Positions 56,560-64,000 of a DNA stretch of 64,000 bases are shown one piece after another. Where the stretch lies: NCBI GenBank assembly GCA_964017145.1, contig OZ024843.1, positions 735,001-799,000 of the forward strand, in the 5' to 3' direction. The stretch comes from Agrocybe praecox. Taxonomy: Eukaryota > Basidiomycota > Agaricomycetes > Agaricales > Agrocybaceae. Both the position numbers and the translations under genes were made by a program. The notes under the pieces were generated by a model. It did no database searches, had not been told where the DNA came from, and saw only the letters and a program-made list of their open reading frames with translations. Positions within the stretch are counted from its first letter, which is position 1. The number at the start of each line of letters is the position of its first letter.

Positions 56560-58802
56560 TCATCTTCCTGGACCGCCAAATCCATAGCCAGTACGAGCAG
56601 CACCCCCACCGGCACCTCTGGCTCTAATCGTGCCTCCTCTTTCCCCATCTCTGACTGAAGCAGGAGCTGTCATAATAGGACTGCCAGCCAAGCTCCAGCT
56701 CGAGTCGCTCTCGTTTCCTTCGCTTCCGTTGGCGCGACTAGTACCACTATTATGACCACTAACACGTGGACCATGAGCACCAGGTCCCCTTGAAGAAGGC
56801 TGTTCCTCTTCAAGATCGGATATATCCCCAATATCACTCCCAGATACTTCGCTTTGCGTATAGTCAGACATGAGGTCTAGATCAGAAAGGTCGCCATCGC
56901 CGTACGTTGGCACTTGAGGCCTAGCTATCACTTGTGACTGTGACGGCAAAGGAGGAGCGACAGGGAAAAAAGATAAGCCCAAGCTTTGTCCTTCAGGGCT
57001 TGATTCGTTATAGGATAACGAAGATGAAGATGAAGAAGACGTGTTTCGCTGGATAGGCATCAGAGGGTCCAGCACCGTTGAAGGCGACGCTCGAATCGAC
57101 GACGACGACTGTGATTGTGATTGATACATGGACTGGTGCATGGATCGATACACTGACGCAGGTCCAAAAGTCCCTTCCGCACCTATACTAGCAGCAAGAT
57201 TGGCGTACGGCTGAGGACTGCCCATGGGACTTCTCTGGGCATCGTCCTCGTCAAATGACAAGTACGTTGTGCTCCTAGCACTGTTCGTTGCGCTGAGGGT
57301 CTCTGTGTGTCTCTGCGCTGGAGATGGATCAAGGAAAGGCGATACCGCTGCTGAAGGGGCGCGTTGGGGTTGATCGATTTGCCTCGCTTGCAATGCAACA
57401 GGAGAAAGAGTGTCATACGATCCGTTCCCAAGTTCCATCATCAACGGCGATCTTACGTTGGTGGGGATAACAGCAGGGGAAGACATGACCGACGAGAAAT
57501 TCGACATGGACGATACAGATCGGCTAGGGATATTGTCAAAGGGACTCAAAGCCCTCAAACTTTGGTCGTTCGCAGAGAATGGATGGGGGCTCATACCGCT
57601 CATAGAGAAAGGAGATATTGAGCGCGATGAAGGGGGAGAAAGCAGTTCTAGTCCATGTTCGTAGTCCAGGTCTTGTGGATATGATTGAGATAGGGAGGGG
57701 GCACTAACAAGCCCGTGAACTGTAGATGAGGCAGAGGGTTCGGCTTGGAGCTCTGGAGAGCGGATTGGAGACGCTGCGAAGGTAGGTGTGCGATGGAAAG
57801 GTGGAGGTTGCAGTTGTTCATCATTATCGGTGTTGAAAGTCGAGGATACGTTACTCGAATTTAAATTCGGTGAGGGCAGTGAAATTGACGCGGATGAATT
57901 CACATTGCCAGTCAAGGTGGACTGCGTAATCGTATGTTTGAAAGGAGAAGTTTGAGGCGGAGGAGACCACAATGCCTGACTCATCGGGGGTGTTGCAGAC
58001 AAGGGCAGAGCTTGAGGAGATTCAGGAGGAGACGGCAAACCCCTTACGTCGCAAACAGGTTCCTGGGATGCAGATGCTTCTACAGCGGGAGGGAAAAAGA
58101 TATTTGGTAGGTGTGATTTGGGTTGAATAGGCGGAGAGGAAACTCGACTTCCACTTGCTGAAGTTGAAGTTGAAGAATCTACGACGACATGTGTCTTCGA
58201 GGGTGAAAGTGGCACAAAAGAAATCGAATGATTCGCCTATAAAATTAAGGATATCAGTGGAAAGCAATATACCCCAAGGGAAAGATAAACCAATCTACCT
58301 CGTCCATCACACTATGTTCCGAAACATTTCTTCTCTGTCTCAAAACCTGACCAGCAGTTTGGTTCCTCCATTCGCTGACTTCGCGTGCGACGAGGTCGTC
58401 AAGTTCCACAGAATCCAGATAGGATGAGCCCTGTTCTTGACGTCTGAGGAGAAGACCATTACTCATGAATCTAGCTCCAGGCCCTCTGAGCGGTCGGTCG
58501 TTGTCAGAAATGTCCTCATCGCCGTCTTCTTTTGATGATAGTCCACCTCTTTGGGACATAAGCAGATCCGTCTCAGAACGGTGCATCGCAGCCGCCTGGG
58601 ACTGCCGCCTACGCCTCGCAGCTTGATATTCGAGCTTCCATCTATCGATAGCCGGTGCAATGTGCGGCTCGTACACGAACTTTGTTATCGATCGTCAGAC
58701 CTTGAAATAGACAGAGTTCTAATCCGTACACACCTCCTTAAAGGCCAAAGCGACTCCTACAGTGCCTATGATGGCTAGAACATAAACTGCTGGGGCGGGC
58801 AT
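56560..58802 (-). CDS. N-terminally membrane-anchored Ser-rich protein, conserved in Agaricomycetes
   Basis: Minus-strand exons 58802-58734, 58679-58299 and 58236-56560 give 708 residues. It begins with one hydrophobic helix (MPAPAVYVLAIIGTVGVALA) and the phrase FKEFVYEPHIAPAIDRWKLE. An Arg-rich segment (YQAARRRRQSQ), an acidic patch (KEDGDEDISDNDRP) and DDLVAREVSEWRNQTAG follow. The remaining 560 residues are Ser/Pro/Gln-rich and probably disordered, ending in a Gly/Arg-rich tail (RARGAGGGAARTGYGFGG). I recognise the N-terminal pattern as widespread in mushrooms, function unknown. The layout suggests a membrane-tethered cytosolic scaffold, which is inference. Frame intact. Confidence 0.7.
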
Positions 58803-61800
58803 GTTTTCGGATCCTATAAGCAATCTAAGTAGAAACAGTCACTTTCTCAATCGAGAGGCCTCGTTGTCCTCGTTGTGGCCTTATGCCAGACGAGCACCCG
58901 TCAAGGACTGCTGTACTGTACTTGTATGAGCCTCCGGATGTGTATCCTTTATCTGTAGCTTGGTCGAACGAGGGAAGGAAACGAGTAAGCAGTGGTACTC
59001 AGTCGGAATCAGAAATGGTTCACTTGGGTAAGTGAACCAGCTATCTTTGTTCGTCACGAGATCGGGAATAGTCTGAACCGGATTTGCCGCCGAACCAGTT
59101 TGATTTTTGACTATGTACTCATATTTGTGAGCAGTGGCAAGCACAAATAAGCGTTGTCTCCTTCATGGTCCTCGCAGCATCCCAGAAGCCAGAATAATGA
59201 AGAACGGCATGTGTTTATTCTCTGGTAATACCATAGAATATCAGACCCAAATATCTCTCCAGGGTCTTTTGTCTGAATTCTTTTCACGTTGAGGCCGGCG
59301 AAGTTATCAATTAATTCACCTACAAGACCTACCAGTAGATACGCGTGATCCAGTGAGTACTCAGCATTTATCGCCGCTATTTCTAAATACCAACCCCCTC
59401 AATACATCATTTTGTATCTTGTATCTATTGAGAATCCGAATCCGATACATATTGCAAAATTTAGGCTATATTACGGACCAAACCCTTTGGTCAAGAATAC
59501 TTACAGCTGGTCCCCGTTTTAGCATGTTACTTAGTCTGAGTCATGATACGAACATTTCATGCAGCGCGAGGTTGAGAATCAAATTCTCTCTCTCCCTTCT
59601 TCGAATTAATTTAAATTATTTGATCGAATTTCCACGCCACTCAGCCTCAAAGCGTGGGTATATTTTTCGCCCAGTGGTTCTCCTTGACCTGAATTACTCT
59701 CCTCTACCTTTACCTTTACCTTTGACTCTACCTTTATTTGAACTTGAATTACCTCAACGGGCACAGGAAAACTAGATCGACACTGACACGCCTTTCCAAC
59801 AATCTAATCGCAGACTGCAGTCATTCATGGGAATCTTGGGCAAAATTAGCAGCTGCCATCTGGATTCTGGATGGAAGTTGGCATATGTATACGGTCGTAC
59901 TCACTGCATACGTGGAATGTCATTCAATATTAGATGTGGTATGTCTTCTAATTTCTGCCTCTTTCATACAATCGATCGAAGCAATAACACAACGGTCCAC
60001 GGCTCAAAAAAAAATTGCGAAAATAATAATCAAGAAGGGAGTCGAAAACACACACTTCAATAATATATGAATGTCAAATGAGAATCCTCTATATTAACCC
60101 TGCATTTGTAGATATTCCGCCTTCCGAGTCATATATTGTCTTTACATCTTCATCTTGGCGGTGTCATAACTAACACACATCCCCTTTATCAACAAGGTCA
60201 CCACAACTGGGAAGAATTCCGTTCGACGCGCATTCACCTACTTGTCTGCAATTGCCACCGCCACACTCGATGTTGGATCTGTGCGCATTAGCTCTCGTGG
60301 GCTTCTTCATTGACATAATCGGTTTTACTTTGTCTCGAGACTTCTACCCAGTGATCCGGTTTATCGTCAGGGGCAGCAGGAAAATCCCAGTCTTAACCAC
60401 CTGGAAGTTCTACCTCTAAAGGCTGGCTCGTTAATTTTTTCAATCTACTTGGCACGAATAGTATGATCAATGTCTCTATCTCGCCGCCGGAGACATACAG
60501 CTGATTGTTCCACTTGGGCATCAATCACAAATCAATAAATGGGTGCCACTGAACGTTTGAACCTTGAACGACTTTTGCTCTGTCTTCTTCTCCTGAGCCT
60601 ACTTTGTCGGACTTGATGCGCCCAGTCAAAGAAAGCCTTTTCGCGTCATTGACTCTCACAAGCTCCATAGTTCGATGATATTTTGTGCAAGCTAGGGACA
60701 AAATACAAATACACTCAGGAAGAGAACCTCTTGTGTGGCGGATCGGCTAGTGCGGTACGGAACCGCGAAAGCATATTCGTGCGTCATATCGATAAAGTAC
60801 AACGAGTTTGAGTTGGTGGCTAACTTCATCGAGGTTCTTTTGTTTGCGTGACGTTGCACGGACAGTCCTACAGAGTGGCCGATCCTGTACACCAAACGCT
60901 ATTCTTGTTCCATATATGGTTAATTAATCCATAACGCCTGTTCCTGTTTTTATGAACCCTTTCGTAAAAAAGCAACTTTGGCTGGCTTGGCGTCTATGTG
61001 AAGTTACTGTATCACGTACCAAGCTGACCTGTATCTGTCATTTTTGACGACGGCAATGAAGGCCTCGACAAGCCTCATGCCCTCTTGACTGCGGACCTCT
61101 CGCTCTGTTAGCTGAAATGCGTTTCCTCATAAGACCTTGGAAGCTCGGTTCGTTTGCCACTGTCATTGACTGTAATCATCCTCAGATGCCTTGGTCATGC
61201 CTGTAATCAACGATCGTGACCTTTCTTTCTCGTCGATGTACGTATGTTAATCAACGCTCAACGGTCGATGGCTGACGCGCTCGAAGGCTTCGCTTCTGTC
61301 CCTTTTCAGACATATTGACTAAAATCTCTACGTCAATCTTATATTGGAGCTTAACTTCTAGAGACATGCAGGTGACCAACGCAATCCAATTGATCCTCTT
61401 TCGCGTTTCCTTCGTTGTTCGTTCTGCTTTCTGCTGCTGCTCGTATACATATCTGACAAGCCATATTGGATCCGGTCTGTGTGTAAGTGATTACATGCTC
61501 TTCGTGCACCAGATAGCTCGCAATGAGCACAATTGGCTAAAGCTGCACGTTAATCACCATATCAAGTACCGCCATCACGACACTATGATTGAACTGTTAC
61601 CTTAACGGTTTTCATACACTCAATGAAGCGTCGCAAGTTCACTGGGTCCGTTATGAAAAGATTAAAGTAAGAGCCCTCAATCACTTCTCATACTCCTATC
61701 TTGGGACCTCTGTAACGCGCTATATTGATTATTGCATGCCTAGGTTCTTGAATTCATTTGGTGTCAATGCCCTGTATTTATTTAAATCGATCAAGCAGTA

Positions 61801-63536
61801 CAGTTATCTTATCAGCAGGTGCTATCTGATATCTTCGTGGTATGAAATCTAAAAATAACCGCTCGTCCTTGCCTGGTCCGAATTAGGATCAAATAGCGGT
61901 ACAGGGAGGATGTCAGCGGAAGCTCAGCGGCGAGGAGGCGACACTACCATCCCATCATCATGTATCATGTGGATATAACATCGAGTGCGAAAGCAACGGG
62001 CGTTTTATGCTGGGGAACAGAGACCTAAATGTACTAGCACACTTTGTGGACGGGTCTTGAGTCCGCCTGCGTACGCGAATAGTGTGTATATGACATGACA
62101 TGTACTTGATTTACCTCGATTCATAATCACCGTATTGTTCGTGTTCGTGTTAGTATTCATTGTTATATCCTGTAAGTCCCCCTTCTCGACATGGAATTGT
62201 GACTTTGTGATCAGCTAATTTGCCATATGTTTAGCTAAGAACACCTTTTGGAACCTTTGTGAGCGTAGTGAGGGCGGATGCGCTATCGATAGACTACTCC
62301 AGCCACATTTTGGGGGTTTCATTCTCGCTGAAGAGAGATACGAGTAGGATCAGCTCGTTTCTTTGAAAGGTTATCCTCACTCTATACCCTACATAGTGGA
62401 TTGGTTATCCAATAGCCTCACCTCAAAATTCTTTGGGGTACGTGCCGCCGGTGACCTCTCATCCCGTGCATAATTTATTTGTGTACATGAAAGTATATTG
62501 CGGTATGCAGTCCTGATTGTAACTTGGAGATATACAAAGATATCGATATCCGTCGGTTCTTACTCAGTAATGTAGTGAAAGAGTCAGTACATGCTGCAGT
62601 ACTATTAGACTAGGCACGGAAGAGAGATTCGAAGTTTAATTTGGGTGCACAGATGGATGCACATGCACTGTTGGATCTGCTCACGATCTTGTGGCGCTGA
62701 GAAGGACCAGGATTAGAGGACAACATGAAAAGATGCCCAATTGATGTCAGTTTTACAATGTTATTTGACACTACATCCCCAAGATCTCGTAAATGATTAG
62801 CTTGTGAAGGGGTATGGAAGAAGAAAAGAAGGAAGAGCATACGGAAGAATCCGGATTGTAGTTTCTATTGAGATTAGGCGTCTTAGGAATTGGCCTTCCG
62901 CGACCGAGGAAAGCCCTTCTGTGCTGTCAAGGCGGTGAAAATAGGCGCAGACTGTGTCTGACACGACTGAGGAATGAGTCTTCGTGGCGCGAGGCGATGG
63001 GTAGCATTATTTTGGGGGTTGGTGTCCCGCATTTCGAAGGGAACTGGCCGTTTAAACAAACTCGGAGAAGAAAGAAGGATGAGCGCGGGCCGAGCCGGAT
63101 GCAAAAGAATAGCAGACTAGACAAAAAAAAGAGGACGATTTGGTCGCAGATTTGTGAGTAGACCGGTCAATTAGTGGCGTGTGTTCATGGATGCCGGGCG
63201 TTTAACACGAGACTGGCGGATTGGGTGTATTCCGGAAGCGGCATTGAAATAACTTAATTCGGTTATGACGTACGGAAGCGGAGTCTGAAATTGAAAAAGT
63301 CGTGGTTTTCAAACGGTTTTGACACTTCCTCTTTCCATGATTGCACGCAGATTGGCGTTGGCGACAAAGCAGAGATCGATTTGTCAGCTTATGGAGGGGT
63401 ATATATATTCGCCAGTCCATGTTTCAATTTCCCACCTCTCTTTCTTTCCTCCCCCATTCTTTCCCCCCTCAGATAACCTGCAGCGTAGCAGGTTCTTCTC
63501 TTACACGGTGACGCCTTAATTACTCTTCCGCCAACA
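58803..63536. other. gene-poor stretch of 4.7 kb
   Basis: No convincing gene, tRNA or element found. A short CTTTAC repeat lies at about 59703-59735. The last 100 bp contain TTCCTCCC-type pyrimidine runs before the P450 start, common in fungal promoters. Confidence 0.45.
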
Positions 63537-64000
63537 ATGTTCTCCGCGATCCAACTCTCCGCCCCCTGGTTTACCAGCAACCTTATCCTCGTTCTTGCTT
63601 CTGTCTCCTTTACATATTTCCTCATTCACGCCATTTATAATCTTTTCCTCTCTCCTCTCTCAGCGATACCCGGTCCTTGGCACTATGCCATCTCAGATTT
63701 CTGGCTCATAACCCACGTTTTTCGTCTCCGTCAATGCAAGGCCATTCAAAACCTTTTCGAAATATACGGCCCCGTCGTTCGCGTCGGTCCCAACAAGGTT
63801 GTCTTTCGAGATATTTCTACCACGCGCAACGTGTATTCGGTGCATAAATTCGACAAGAGCAACTTTTACAAGAGTTTATTGACGTACGTTTCATCCATTA
63901 CTGCAAAATCCATGTATTTGATCGTTCTTCTTTCGTTTCAGCAACAACAACGATCATGCGTGAGTCAAAAATACGCATATATGCATTCGTTCTTTGAGCT
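63537..64000 (+). CDS. cytochrome P450, N-terminal part, runs off the window
   Basis: Exon 1 (63537-63883) encodes an N-terminal membrane helix (LILVLASVSFTYFLIHAIYN), a Pro-rich hinge (LSPLSAIPGPWHYA) and YGPVVRVGPNKVVFRD. After a 58-nt intron, an 18-nt exon (63942-63959) gives NNNDHA, matching the NNDH phrase of many basidiomycete P450s, followed by GTGAGT. The haem-binding part is beyond the window. Microsomal monooxygenase; substrate unknown. Confidence 0.85.
   Translation, partial: MFSAIQLSAPWFTSNLILVLASVSFTYFLIHAIYNLFLSPLSAIPGPWHYAISDFWLITHVFRLRQCKAIQNLFEIYGPVVRVGPNKVVFRDISTTRNVYSVHKFDKSNFYKSLLTYVSSITAKSMYLIVLLSFQQQQRSCVSQKYAYMHSFFE

Overview
The window looks like nuclear DNA of an Agaricomycete (mushroom-forming basidiomycete). 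Most genes are broken by GT-AG introns of about 40-80 nt. It holds families typical of mushroom genomes: a TET/JBP-like dioxygenase, a CxC-type KDZ transposase, a fungal siderophore transporter, a histidine acid phytase, a GH16 glucanase, a tyrosinase and a P450. Exon joins below were worked out by hand from reading frame, splice signals and family motifs. The species cannot be told from the sequence.

Left part (1-23 kb), accessory and transposon-rich: the 3' part of a TET/JBP-like oxygenase (1-755); a small basic-protein gene; a long disordered protein with an RNase H1 N-terminal/viroplasmin-like domain (2036-4249, minus); an expanded Agaricomycete family with an HMG-like core (4702-7233); a gene with two copies of a Cys-His motif (10269-11760, minus); and a complete KDZ transposase gene (12057-18626). 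The KDZ gene is interrupted by a 3.4-kb foldback-type element with an exact 8-bp target duplication. Removing the element and one duplication copy restores the frame. Several small acidic or unknown genes and a 126-bp tandem repeat follow.

Middle (23-29 kb): an MFS siderophore-iron transporter preceded by three perfect ATCWGATAA iron-GATA sites, then a convergent conserved protein of unknown function, then a 2.8-kb gene-poor stretch.

Right-middle (29.9-50.5 kb): two inverted arms of about 3.5 kb, each with two small genes whose products resemble LecB-type calcium-mediated lectins. They flank 13.6 kb holding a tyrosinase pseudogene, an intact phytase, a young LTR retrotransposon with one gag-like ORF, a GH16 gene and a fifth lectin-like gene. 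The lectin-like genes form two subfamilies with the same four-exon design (last three exons 240, 51 and 69 nt).

Right (51-64 kb): a GPR1/FUN34/YaaH-type transporter lacking its first signature helix, a possible Vps62-like protein, a conserved membrane-anchored Ser-rich protein, a long gene-poor stretch, and the 5' end of a cytochrome P450 running off the window.
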